Positions 26,641-39,110 of a stretch of DNA of 64,000 bases are shown here, in pieces; position 1 is the stretch's first letter; each line of letters starts with the position of its first letter. The DNA is from Ampullaceana balthica (taxonomy: Eukaryota; Mollusca; Gastropoda; Lymnaeidae). The DNA is taken from assembly GCA_944989445.1 (NCBI GenBank), contig CALYLW010000132.1, positions 620,001 through 684,000 of the forward strand, written 5' to 3'. A program made the translations under genes and the position numbers. The notes beneath the pieces are model-generated. The model was given only the letters and a program-made list of their open reading frames with translations, searched no databases and had not been told where the DNA came from.

Positions 26641-27949
26641 ATCTTAATTTCGTAGTTTCATAATTACAGAACCTTTCAGTACAGAACCAATGCAACCAAC
26701 GATGCGTGTGTATTTTAACGTTATCATAGTTTTGATTATGTTGATAAACAAATGTACGCTATCCATTAATGTAATTAATTTTATATGTATCAAAGCGAAT
26801 CTTGTATCTCAATTTTGACCCATGACTTCCTAGTGTCATGCAGATTGTACGGTGCACTTTTTCAACCCTGATCACAATACGATTCTTTGTCATTATGTGG
26901 TCATTTGTTGAAGTTCCTCGAACAGATTTACGATATGTCATGGGCGCCACATGCTTTCATCTTTAAATGGCACCACGGGTGACAAAAACTCGAATGTCGC
27001 AGTTGGTCGTCCGGGTGATGCTATGGAAACGCTTTTTTCAGTGGGGTTTATGGGACAACGAAATACAATGGAGTGGGCGTCACTTTTCACTATGTGTCGG
27101 TTTAGGAAAGATCTGGTATTAAAATCAGATCAAGGAATGTATGAAAGTAAAGCTAAAAATCATTAACAACAAGAAGTAAATGTGTTAAGCTTAGATGCGA
27201 TGTGTATCATAATCTAAGCAGACATCAGTAGTTGTCCCTCTGACTTGTTCCTGTTGATATGTTCTCCTCATCTTAGTTTTGTTTATTATTACCATGTATA
27301 GTATAATAAAATATTACCCTTAATATTTAAATTGATTGGTTTCTTCTGTCAGAGATGCAATCAATGCTTGATTGTTCAGACTTTTATTTCTGTTCAAATT
27401 ATCCGACATGCTTCTGTGGTATTTGAAAATCCAAAAAATAAAAGAATGAAGTACATATAATATATCGTATCTGGTTTGATGAAGAAATCATGTTGTATTA
27501 ACATTGATTTTAATAAATAAACTAACTATGGTAGAGCATTAATGTTGAACAAATGGGTGTTAGTGTCACCTGTGTGTACGTGCTTTCAAGTCCACGGTGC
27601 TATCTGTGACTACTATTGAATAACTTATCTTATCTTACCTATCGATGAAAAAGTTCAGAAAAACTAACGACAGTGTCATTTAAAGCAAAGAAGCAGAAGG
27701 TATGTATAATTTTGATAACGGCAAATACACAAAGCATTATTATGCTTCTTTAAAGACGGAAATGTTGTTTCTTACTATTAACCAACATTTATTTTAATGG
27801 AATGTTTATTTCCAATTATTAAAGGTTAGGGCTTTGACTAAACAGATATAAAAATGAAAGGTAGATTTTTATTGACATTGAAAAATCTTCCTTTGAAAAC
27901 CTGTATTAAACTGCAACGAAAAATGAATTTAATTTATTTTATATGGCAT
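26641..27949. other. Intergenic, nothing clearly recognised
   Basis: It may include further decayed LINE sequence at its left end. Otherwise I see no bounded element or gene. Confidence 0.35.
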
Positions 27950-28150
27950 CGGTTACAGACGTTCATTTTATACAGAAGATTATTGAGCCCTATGTTTATC
28001 AATAGTTTATGTCTAGTCTTGCATTTTATTAGAGCTTTAAATGTTGATAGAGTGTTGTTTTTCCTGGTTTGATCATGCAACCTATGGCACGTCCGAATTT
28101 CCGATGGCAAGGTCGAGAATTTTTATGTGTTTGTTCTTGCATACGGAATA
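27950..28150 (-). mobile_element. 5'-truncated CR1/L2-type LINE, 3' end (diverged)
   Basis: It is the same 3' segment as 22433-22692 and 59823-60050, with more substitutions (agaagattattgagcccta). It is followed immediately by the agaggcgtcacta motif of another element. Confidence 0.7.
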
Positions 28151-28218
28151 ACAGAGGCGTCACTATGGTTGGTGTCACCCGGGGCGGTAGCTCATGGTGT
28201 CACCCCTTCACGACTGAA

Positions 28219-28615
28219 GGGGCCGTCCATAAATGACGTCACGTGAGGTTGCCTATTTTTACCCCACCCTTCCCCAGCGTCTTACTTTGTCACAAAAACT
28301 TAGACCCCCACCCATTATTTTACGATATGACGTCACAAAGCCATGACAACCCCCCCCCCAAGCAGTAATTTCTCAATAAAAATTAGCATGTTGCAAATTA
28401 TTTTTTGTCATTTAAATATGTATTTAGTTTAAGTCTGCACTCTAATATCGTAACACGCGTGAAGCCATTGAAAACGCAATTAAATAAATGGTAAACAATC
28501 AAATATTTAAGTGGAACTTTTATTTAAAGTTGCGCGTTTTTGATGTGACGTCACATTTTTTAAAAACACCCCCCCCCTCGTCACACATCGTCACAGACGA
28601 GTGACCCCATCCCCC
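28219..28615. mobile_element. PIF/Harbinger-like MITE, right end lost
   Basis: It starts ggggccgtccataaatgacg, as in the complete copy at 32601-32978, and shares its interior (tgtgacgtcacattt, poly-C runs). The matching right terminus is missing. Three TGACGTCA octamers are present. Confidence 0.65.
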
Positions 28616-28769
28616 TATGGCGGATTAAAAAGTGGGGGGTGCTGAACGGGCTAAAGCTAGGGGCCCCCCAATAATTTAAGGTTCCCCAAACTTATCATAA
28701 ATTATAGCGTATAATAAAGATGCAGGCAAATGTTTGTATGAATCCATGAAAATGCCTTGGACAGTAATA

Positions 28770-29930
28770 CGGCAATGCGGCAAATATGAGTATAAGGAAG
28801 TATAACGGAAACCAGGCTATTCTTCATGAGAAGTGCAGTGTTGCGCATTATGTGCCGTGCACAGCTAATTCTATTTATTTAGTTGGGAAAAGTGCAGCAG
28901 GTTGTGCTGCTGCAGTCAGATTTTTGTTGTTGTCTTCTGCAAAATCTTTATACCCGGCTTGTTGCATCTACTCATCGTTGACAGGTACTTCAAAAACACA
29001 TGAAATTGATACATGCTAACAAAGCCTTGTCTGACACAAGATGGTCAGCCTGACATGATGCTGTAAGGTCTGTTAATAACTCATACCATGAGAATATCGC
29101 AGCACTGGAAGAATTAGCAACAAACTAAAATTAGCCAGGTGATTGTCGACTTGAAACAGAAGGATTTCTAAAGGAACTTGAACAACTGGAAGTCGCTATT
29201 TTACTTTAAATTTCAGTTTGTTAAAAGACAGCATTCTTAATTTGATTACTATGAAGACAAAGGAAAGGACAAGTCCGTGGTAAAAAAAAAGAGTATAAAC
29301 AATCTTCAATGCTATAAAAAAAAAGAAGAAAAAAAAAGAAAGCGTCGGACAAAAATTCAAGGTTGAGGTATTTCTGGTAGTCATTTACAAACTTTCTTAA
29401 GCCCTACAACATCTCTTAGGCACTTATAAAGAAATCCATGAGAAATTAGGCTTTCTTTCAAACCTATCTGAGCTCAGCAATTTCGCTATCCGATGGGCAG
29501 CAGCCAAGCTAATGGAAGAATACTCAAGCGATTTCGAAGACTGCTTACCTTCAGAATTAGTCCGATTTTCAGAAATCTTTAAAAATGTATAGTCCAGACC
29601 CAGGAAAAGGAAGTAGCCCAATACGAAACTCAAAACACGCGCACAGAGCAAAACATTTTGCTGCTTTTAAAGGATTTAAATTTCACAGTCCTTTACAAAT
29701 GTACACATCGCACTTCGCATCTATCTCTCAATGATGACATCAAACTGCAGCTGAGAGCGATCATTTTCAAAGTTGGAAAGAATATAAAATAAGTAAAAAT
29801 TTGCATGGGACAACAAAAACTGAGTATGCTATATTGAGCATTGAAAAGGAACTTGCAAGCTTACTTAGCTCTACTGACTTGTTTGAAAACTTCGCCATGA
29901 GAAAAATTCGCAAACGAAATTTGTAGGTTG
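28770..29930 (+). pseudogene. Decayed hAT transposase, DUF4371/ZMYM-like type
   Basis: The open piece at 28786-29019 carries NSIYLVGKSAAGCAAAVRF, like the AHSLNLVGKSAA motif of DUF4371-type hAT transposases. Later, scattered over all three frames, come ALEELATN-like, LSELSNFAIRWAAAKLMEEY and a terminal SLLSSTDLFENFAMRKIRKR. Stops and frameshifts throughout mark it as dead. The family call comes from motif order, so it is moderate. Confidence 0.5.
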
Positions 29931-31531
29931 AAATAATACATATTTTTCAATAATTTTTTTGTTTTCAAATAGAGAACACAATTCGTTACCCCATGAAAAA
30001 AAAAGTTTTAAAAAAAAATATTTTAAAATACGGAATAACGCGTAATATTTTTTTTTAAGCAGGCACGTTCGTAACCACGAAACAGCTTAAGTCGGGATGG
30101 GACCATCGTAACATGAGAACTACCTGTACATAAACATATCTATGCTTTCACGCCTTTAATAAATATATATATAACGAAATATTAACTCAAAGATATTGAA
30201 TTCATAACTTTACGCTAGAAAAACATCAACAAAGAAAACCCATCCTTAGATTTTTTTATTATTATTTTTTTTATTATAATTTTTTTTTGGGTTTGGGGGG
30301 GGATTAAAATTAAAAATCGTATTCCCCCAACCCCACTGTGGTGGAGGGAGTCGTGAAGTGGAATTCGTCCATGCTGTTGGTGTGTCCAAGCCAAAATGGC
30401 TTTATATCTTTTAAAACATAAGACACTGCCTCTCTCATGTCCAGCCTTTCTTTACACGCTTTTATTTAACTCACACTGTATGTTGTATTTTCCATCCACC
30501 CTTCCTTCAAATCTTGTAACGTAAAATTAAACCACTTTTGATAGTCCTAGAGATCTCAAAATTTTACCACAGATAGATCTTGGATGACAATGCATTGTAT
30601 AAAAATTTCAGATCGATCAAATGTACCGTAATTAAATTAATCAATTTTTAGTTTATCTCAATTTAGAATGTTAAGTCGTCTGCTAGAATTGACCTCCACG
30701 GCTCACTGGTTTCACTCCAGCCCTCGATTACAAAATTCCCGTGTTTTACATCAAGGGGAGTTCAGCGCGTTTCAGTCTGTAAATGTTTGTCGCACGATGT
30801 ACATTAACAATACTTTAGTTCTGTCTCATATATAAGGGATTTATAGTCAAAAACTTTGTCTTTACGGGATGTTTAATTAAAACTATCCCATTTAAGTTAT
30901 TGACCATGACCTTTAACTAATTAAATGGAATTGATAAGGTCAAAAAATCGATTTAAAAATTGATACTAAAAAGAAGAAAATAAAATATTAAAAACATTTT
31001 TTTTTAAAAAGGACACGCTTTTATTTACGTATTGAAAGTGCACTAAAAAGAAGAAAATACAAACGTTCTATGATAACAGGTGAAATCCGCGAACCTATCC
31101 ACTGCACATAAAAGCACATCGTGAGATTTTAGCACTGTGTGAAAGCAACTTCAATGATATTGATACTGAGGAGACCTTATAGTCCCAAATAAATCATGTC
31201 ATATCCTAGCTTCATTAACTTTCGACAAATTTTAAGTTCTGTCCACTGTTACGGATATCCGTGTATTATTTGGTCTTTTGTGTCCGCAAAGCAAAATAGG
31301 TTTTAAACAAGCTGATCTAAAATCAGATAGAATTTTCAAATTGATTTATTGTAATGGATTTTTTTTTCATTTGCAATGTTCATCTTCATTTTCAGCACCT
31401 AAATAAAGATGTGAAACAAAACCGCACTGAAAAAAGTTCAATGTGAACCAAAACCATCTCCATAATAATAATAATAATAAACTTAATGAACGCCATTCTA
31501 ATCCTAGATCGCCGAAGGAAAAAAAGGAAAT
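29931..31531. other. Intergenic upstream of the orphan gene
   Basis: It holds a pogo-like TIR fragment near 30060-30130, then T-rich and unassigned sequence. Promoter and 5' UTR of the 31532 gene would be here, but no TATA or initiator can be defended. Confidence 0.35.
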
Positions 31532-33536
31532 ATGTCCTATTCAAGATCTCCCAATTATAATGGAAAGCATACAGACTTTAGACTTCCGTCAGAGCCTGTT
31601 TCAACTCCTCAAGTGCGTACGTCCTTTTATGCAGGGGTATCGGGACCAGGTAAACCAAAAACAACTCCTAACCCAGGAGTGACTGGCTCGGAGAAGAAAA
31701 TGGGCTTTCTACAGAAGGCTTTCAATATCGGCGGCATCGCTGCTAGAGTTGCGGGTGCCACAATTTTAGGGGCTGCGGGAGTGGGGCACGGTAGACAGGT
31801 GGAAAGCAAAATGTCAAGCGCGAAGCATTCTGGGTAAGTCTTAAATATTTTTTTAACACCAAGGGGAGGGGTGATAATTTAAATTAGGGTTCCTCATTTT
31901 CCGTGGTTGGCGCTTTTCTCGAGTTGGAAATATATTGTCTACTAGTTTAAAAGATTATAAAAGACCTAAGCTTTATTTTATCTATTACAAACGGTCCTTT
32001 TATATACATAAGATTATTGCGTCCTACGCTCTGAGAATAACGTATTGGCAAGGGACGCAGCGTTGAGGCTATGAGGGACCACGCTATTCCCACCGCCTTT
32101 GTTTCCATAACAAGTGTCGGACCTGGGTGGACTCAGGGACACACTTAGCCCCGGGAACAAATCCCTGTCGTCAGGGAGATTCGAATCCGTGACCCTCTGA
32201 ACGCCAGCCGAGCGCGCATGATGATCAACCACCGTGTAGAAATTACTTCCCCACACACACAATTCCGTTTACCCCCCCCCCTTCTCACTCACCCCCAAAA
32301 AAATGTTTCACGTATAAATTTTGAAACTGACATGAATTTCGTAAGGGCGTGAACAAGAGCCTGCGGATCCTGGTCCAGCTTTATCATAGAGTCACACAGT
32401 GAAACCATTCCACCAGTTAGATCGTGTTACACCATATAAACACTTATTAACGTCCTACAATATGTGTGACCCTGCTCTAGCATACAGACACAAAATTAGA
32501 TCCTGCTCTACCATGTGGACACAAAGACATACCCAAAATATCATACAGATGCATTAAACCTTCTTACCATATGAATACTGATTTAGACCCCTCTACCTTA
32601 GGGATCGTCAATAAATGACGTCACGCGATTTTGGCCGATTCGGTGACAAAAAATTAGAACCCCCCCTCCAATATGATGTCACAAAGCTTTGACCCCCCCC
32701 CCAGAACGCTGTATTTTCTTTTTGAAAAAGAGCATGTTTCAAATCACTTTTTTGTCATTTAAGTATGTATTTGGTGTAAGGTTGCACTCTGATATCGTAA
32801 TATGCTTGAGGCTATGTAAAACATCAAGTAAATTGTAATAAATCAAATATTTCAGTGAAACTTTTATGTAAAGTTGCGAATTTTGATGTGACGTCACATT
32901 TCTCAAACACCCCCCTCGTCACAAATGTGTGGACCCCCCACTCCCCCTAGGTGCGTGACGTCATTTAAGGACGGCCCCTTATATAGCATACAACTTTTAT
33001 TTTCCACGAATCTTTATCCGATATGCATGTTTTACATGTATTGATGGTTTTAATTTATTTTTCTTAAATAATTTCAAATTTAATTTGAATACCTTTCATT
33101 GATAGTTTTTTTTTAAAATTATTATTTTAAATTAAAAAGGTCTTCCCCGAATCACAAGCCATCTGCCCCACACGGAACTGGAATGAGTGTCATGGCCTCA
33201 GTCCTCCAATCTGTTGGACATGCTGGAATAGAGCTTGGGGCACATGCTGTTCTGGAACACACCGGACCCGCCGTAGCCGTTGTGGGAAAGGCATTTTTGG
33301 AAGTGGTAGGAGAAGTTGCAGCTAATTCTCTTAGAAACGATGAAAACTGTTGCGAGTGTGAAGACATGAGCTGTGGAGTGAGAGGAGACGGGGTGAGGTG
33401 CGATGGAGAGTGCAGCAACGGGAGATGTGAAGAGGGGGATGTGAGAACCATATCCCTTGACGTTATTGAGAACTTATACCACGCCTGTGACACTGTGTGT
33501 GGTGAGTCAGGTCTACCTGGAAGCAGTCTGAGTTAG
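31532..33536 (+). CDS. Two-exon gene of unknown function, 232 residues
   Basis: Exon 1 is 31532-31833 (donor TCTGG|GTAAGTC) and exon 2 is 33140-33536 (acceptor AAAAAG, stop TAG at 33534). They join in phase (GG|G) for 233 codons. The ATG follows an in-frame stop near 31505, with A at -3. The protein has a Ser/Pro/Gly-rich start, a Gly/Ala-rich amphipathic segment (about 67-86, FNIGGIAARVAGATILGAAG), a second hydrophobic Gly/Ala/Val-rich stretch (about 117-155), then a cysteine cluster (CCECEDMSC, CDGECSNGRC) and YHACDTVC near the end. No signal peptide or familiar domain is visible. The glycine-spaced segments could associate with membranes; that is inference. It may be lineage-specific. The intron contains a SINE and a MITE. 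Confidence 0.6.
31982..32239 (-). mobile_element. tRNA-derived SINE with LINE-like 3' tail
   Basis: On the minus strand a tRNA-like head carries a pol III B box (ggattcgaatc, about 32177-32188). A body follows with cccggggctaagtg, then a tail (31982-32025) matching the 3' end of the CR1/L2 LINE (agattattgcgtcctacgc on the plus strand). It lies in the intron of the orphan gene. A related copy is at 36417-36702. Confidence 0.75.
32601..32978. mobile_element. 378-bp PIF/Harbinger-like MITE, TTA target
   Basis: The left end gggatcgtcaataaatgacg and right end (reversed ggggccgtccttaaatgacg) form the TIR. TTA flanks both sides (32598-32600, 32979-32981). It has no coding capacity. Three TGACGTCA octamers are present. 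A truncated relative is at 28219-28615. Confidence 0.8.
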
Positions 33537-33789
33537 CTGCTTCTGATCTTGAAGGACCAAGGTGAACAGTTGTGACAAGAATATTACTATATACTTGTAA
33601 AGCAAAATTTTGAGTCGTAGTATAATTTGGTTCCGCATTTTTTATTTTAAAAAAAAAGTTGCTTTGAACCTGTTTTAATTTGTTGTAGGCTTAAATTTGT
33701 TGTTGGCTTAAATTTCTTAATCCTTAAATCATAACATGAAATAATTTTGCATTAATTAGTCAGTGTGGTGCAGAGACTAAGCTAATTTA

Positions 33790-34364
33790 CCTTATATACT
33801 CGTTATATAGCCCGTTCGCCGCCACTTTGGAAGAGAAAAGTATTAAAAGTATATAACCCGGTCGTAAGCCGACCCCTCAAAAATAATAGGACAGAGTAAA
33901 CAAAATGGTACACATTTACAACTACAAGCTAAATCTGTCATTATGATTGTTTACTTTGTACCAGATATCTTTGTGCTCTTTGTTAGGCAAGAGTTACCGG
34001 TATTTAAAAAGGAAAAAAAAATTTGGTAAACAGTGGCGAAACCGAGTAAATGTACATTAAAATTTGTTGTTGAAAACTAAATTTGTAAAACAATTTATTA
34101 AAACATTCGCAAAAATAAATGTAATTATTAAATTAGGTAAGTTCTGATATTTAATAACATTTTAAAGCTTCTGGTAGAGCAGTCGAATCTTGTAGAATGT
34201 AGAAAAGGACCTTGATGATCTACAATAACTTAATAACAACACTGATATTCAATGTACACGCAGAAATCACCTATGACTCGATGACTCGCTCGTAAGCCGA
34301 CCTCCCAACTTGCCCCACTACATTTTGTCCAAAAAAAGGTTGGCTTTACAACGAGTATATACGG
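33790..34364. mobile_element. 575-bp TIR element, TA target
   Basis: It starts ccttatatactcgttatat and ends aacgagtatatacgg (imperfect TIR), with TA on both sides (33788-33789, 34365-34366). It has no open frame. The family's second copy is cut at the window start. Confidence 0.8.
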
Positions 34365-34839
34365 TAAATTAATTCCCTTCCCATGTGTACTTAATTTCAA
34401 TAAGAAAGACTACATGGTTGCGCCAAGTGGGTATAGGTAAATTGCCTTTTAAGTAGACTTTTCTAAATTTATTAGAAATAGTAAATATTACTAATATTAG
34501 GTTAGCGTCAACATATAAATATACATCAATGTTAGGGACTTTATGTAATTCTTCATCTTAAATACATGTATAATAATACATTTTACAAAAGTCTGGCATG
34601 TCTTGTCAACTTTTGTTTTTAATTGTAATGTATGAGCTTTCAAATAATTCTATCCTTCCTTTGATTTGTAAATTAATTATAATGTAAAAAGACTACATCA
34701 ACCATAAATCCCTATAATTTTAAGCCATTTGAAAGTTGTAGTTCCGTACATTTACATAGAATAAAACACAATGTACTTGACACAGAATATTATAGCAGGA
34801 GAAGATGAAAAGATGGATGTGTAAAAGTTCAAAGTAATT

Positions 34840-37800
34840 TTTATTCACAATGTGTTATTTCTGCTTGAGACCACAATGTCAAGCAAATTCACTAAAAACC
34901 ATGTTGGCAAAAAATGAATAATTTTAATAATATTAATACCAATATCAAATACAAGGTGATGATAGCAGTGATTCAAGTGTACAGGATCATAATATTAAGT
35001 GAAAGGTTTGTTGCAAATTATATATATATTTTTTAAATAAAAATTCTCAGAGCCAAGATGAAACAGCCATATCCGGATTTCCCCCTTCCCCCCTAACGTT
35101 GGATTCATACTTATGAAATATTTATCCACACATATATCAATTATTTTTATATATATAATTTTTTTTTACAAAACATAACAGTGATTTTGAAGAAAGAAAA
35201 AAATCTTGGAGAAAAGAAACTGTTGAAATAAAACTTAGCTAACGATTGACAACTTGTGATATTTACAGAGCCTGATATAAAAAAATATACAGAAACATTA
35301 CATGCATGCACTGAGTCCAAGTAATAGTTTCAACATAGTAAAAAACAGAAACACATTCAATAACAATCTTTAAATATCTTGCCAACAAAAAAAAACATTG
35401 GAACAAATTTAACTCAACTTCATTCACCATTGTGAAATAAATTTAAAAAATGTTTTTACTATGCTAGGACTGATTTACAAGCACCATTATTGAATAACAT
35501 TCTAATATTGATCTTAAATGTCACCAGCACATACTAGAGATTTTTAAAAAAATGACTGCAAGGATGGCATGAAAAGTTGGATTGCTTAACATGACACTTA
35601 TGTCTAGGCAACCTTATACAGATTCATACACACGAAATTGCTTCACAGGATACTCATCATTGAACTTTCTAAAACTTATTTCAGACATGAATAGTATTTT
35701 TTATGATAGGCAATCTAATATTTTAAATAAATAGATAAATAAATAAATGTTTGCTAGAATAAGGTAACCGTCTATTCTGATGGATTACTTGGAATTAACT
35801 TAAAAAGAGACAACAAATCAAATATTTCTTCTGGAAATGGAAAGTTAATCAATTTCAAGTATTTCATATATTTTATGTGATTTTTAATATTGAATCAATG
35901 CATTATCCAACCATAAAAATACTTGTGTTGGAATCAACACAGACATAACATAAATAAAAGATATTAGATCATGCTACAACAGCATTGAAATAACTATTTT
36001 TAAAAAAATTAACTAATGAGATTTAAACCTATAATGACTTTCAAGAAATAAAGAACTACTAGTACTGTTGATAATGTTATTTTGACAGGATAATTTATTT
36101 AAAAAAAAAGTACAGTACATTAGCCATGACCTAGTTAAAGTAAGATAAACCTTAAAACAAAATCGTTTGCAGACCGCAGCTTATGCTCGAGATGTCAGAG
36201 ATATTCTAAATTTATTTGGGAAATTTAAGTAATGAAGTCATCCCCAGCAAATTAAAAAAATCCTTCTTCTTGGAACAGATTCTGAATTTGGCATGATTAT
36301 TTTATTATAAAAAATATTCCTAAAAAATAAAAATTTCAATAAATCTATATAGATTTTTAAATATTAATCATGGTGAAAAGCTGTCAGAAGATCAACCTAG
36401 TGTTCTGCAAAGTCCTCTTGTCTTATCTATACAGACGCTCCTTCTATGCAGAAGATATTGGCGTCCACAGACCATGAGAGATGATCTGTTTGGCAAGTGA
36501 TGCAGCGCTCACAGGCCACGGCTTTGTGGGTTCCACGCATTACCCAGCCGCCTAACTACATGTAGTGTTAGGTACCCATTCGGAGCGGGGTGACTCAGGG
36601 ACGCCCTAGGCCCCGGGAACAAACCCTTGCCTTCACACGGATCCGAACCCGTGACCATCGGTACAACAGTCCAGTGCACTGCCACTCGACCACCGCATCC
36701 TGAAGATATTACTGTAACTAAAAGTGCCCACAAAAGAACAACCAGGATAATTACACTAAAAATAAATTATAACGATAAAATGAGGTATTAAAAATTCCAA
36801 CAAGTCAACAAACAGTTCCAGCTAGAGTTCTCTAAATTTATGTTAAAGGAAAAAGATGGCGAACTGAGTAATAGAATATTTTGTTCAATGTCAGTACAAT
36901 TTGATTTACATTGTAAGATGTAACATATTAATGTATCAGTATTGTAATGTTTTATATCTGGACTGCAAGGAAATAATGAAAATGTATTGCACTTTAAAAA
37001 TGGTTGTTTTTTTTTACCCCTAGCAATATAACCGGTATATCTATTTGAACCCATGGCATTAAAACAAACAGTATTGTCCCTACAGTTGGGCCATTTAATT
37101 CTTGGCATTCATACCAACTTTATTTCCTTTTTGTATGATACACACAATGATACAGCATAACAAACCAAACCACTGGTTCTAATGTAATTATGCCCTGTAC
37201 TTATAAGAAATTCCTCAGGTGTTAAAATGTTTATGACTTGTGGATAAAAAGTAAACTTTAAGCCCATTTTTAAAAAAAAACTTAAGCATTACAAAAATTT
37301 TAATTCACAAGGTTTAGTTACAGTATACAAAGCATGCCAGTAGATGTTAAGGGCAGACTCTAAAACAGCATTAACAAATAATTTTTAAACTTTGGCTTTT
37401 TAACAATGTTGACATGTTTCTTCAATGTTAGTTACTGTATACAAGCATTTTTAACATTTAGCTTTTAACAGAAAAATTATGCTGGCTCCAAAGAAGTAAA
37501 ATTAAAAAAAGACGGAAAAAAAAATATGAAAATAATATACTGCAATAACATGTGAAAATTTTGACAAGTCAATATGGCTTATAAAAATTAATAAAATTCT
37601 ATTACCTTACTTCCATTATGGTAACATTTTCTAAAAAATAAATTCCCAAAATTAAATGGCAGTGAAGCAAAATTCTGATTTCTATTTTTAATTCACCATT
37701 TCAAATAAAGCACATTTGCAAATTACCTAACATTGGACTTTCAAAATAAACATATAACAATAACAGATAAAGTTTGTTATTTATTATTCCAATTAATATT

Positions 37801-39037
37801 CTGTATCAGACAAAGGGCATTACATTTTTAAGAAAAGCTAATGAAATAGATACATTACAAAAAGCTTCCTCAAAAATGTTTTATTTTAGCTTGAAATTGT
37901 AAAGATATAGTATATATTGAATTTGGATAAAATGTGAAACATTTCTTTTACAGGTATTGTACAAAATATTAGGTGAGCTGGAAATATGGCTATAACTGAA
38001 TATTTTTTTCTACAAAGTAAATATCATTCTAAATTCTATATAAACTTACTAATACCATAAAAACTTACATTTGTTACCAGTTTAATGCATTCTAAATAGA
38101 AAGAGAACATCTTTGATATTGTTTACAATTTTATCAGCCCTAGTAATCAAATACAGTTGACTTTAAATTGTTACTGTCTCTAACCTACAAAGGTATTTTT
38201 TTTTAATTAAAAAGGAATCTAATTAATAAGCAATGTTGAACACAACAAAATTACATTTAAAAAAAATATATATAATGCTCCTTAACCAATATTTTTCAGC
38301 ACAATAGTTGGCTTTCTCAGAATCACATTTTATTTGAAAAAATTAAAAGATAATTCAGAGCAACATAAAAATTTTCATAACTGTAACAAGCAATAAACAT
38401 GTTTATGTCTGTTTAAAGATCATAAATAATAATAATATATAAACTCCATTCAATCTAATTCATGATCACTCCTGTAAACTAAGGTGGAGATTGCTGCTAA
38501 CTAATTCCTTTATATAAATCTTTGTTCTTTCACTCAGGTATTGCTCTAAACTTTAAAAAAATATTTTCTAATAAAAAAATTATTTTTTAAAATCCTAAAT
38601 ATTATTATGTTTAATATTTATATTTCTTCTGAACCAATTTCATTGAGGAGGGTGATAAAAAGTATTCATTACTTTTTTAAATATATATTTTACTTAAAAG
38701 AAAGCAATATCTGAGAAAAATCCAAAGAATATAAGAGGAATATCTAGGGTATTTGAATCCATGATCAATTAATTATCACAAGAACAAGGTTACATACATC
38801 TAAAATGCTCACCTTTTCAGTGTTGCCTCAGATGGCATTTAAAAGAAAAGAATAAATTATGACGTACGACTTTAATATAAGACTCAAGTACGCTTCATCC
38901 ACCAACACATGTACAGTCTGTTCCCACATTTTTTTATTGTACAGCCCCACCCCATGCCCACCCACACTTAAACCCTTTGCAATCTTCCCCTTTTTTTTGG
39001 TCCCCCCCCCACCCCCTCCCTATCAAGGGGCCTGCTG
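34840..39037 (-). other. WAC: Probable long 3' UTR of WAC
   Basis: This is AT-rich, mostly non-repetitive sequence directly after the WAC stop. A minus-strand AATAAA (tttatt at 34840-34845) is a plausible end, giving about 4.2 kb. Other AATAAA-like hexamers inside could give shorter forms. A SINE at 36417-36702 interrupts it. The extent is inferred. Confidence 0.4.
36417..36702 (-). mobile_element. tRNA-derived SINE, second copy
   Basis: The minus strand starts with a tRNA-like head: A-box-like tggtcgagtgg and B box gggttcggatccg (about 36638-36651). The body with cccggggcctaggg follows. The tail matches the LINE 3' end (tatctatacagacgctcctt on the plus strand). It is closely related to 31982-32239. 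Confidence 0.8.
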
Positions 39038-39110
39038 TCATGAAGGTAAGAAAGATGAAGGTGTTTTCAGATTCTCAATTTCTTGACGCTGCTGGTCTGA
39101 AGACATTATT
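39038..39110 (-). CDS. WAC: WAC terminal coding exon
   Basis: It encodes IMSSDQQRQEIENLKTPSSF and LPS, with stop TGA at 39038-39040. It matches the vertebrate end [20 protein letters not shown]. Acceptor TTCCCCAG. Confidence 0.92.

Noticed and set aside
38859..39086. Plus-strand frame with a poly-Pro run
   Set aside because: It crosses the WAC terminal exon in antisense and the prolines come from a poly-C run.
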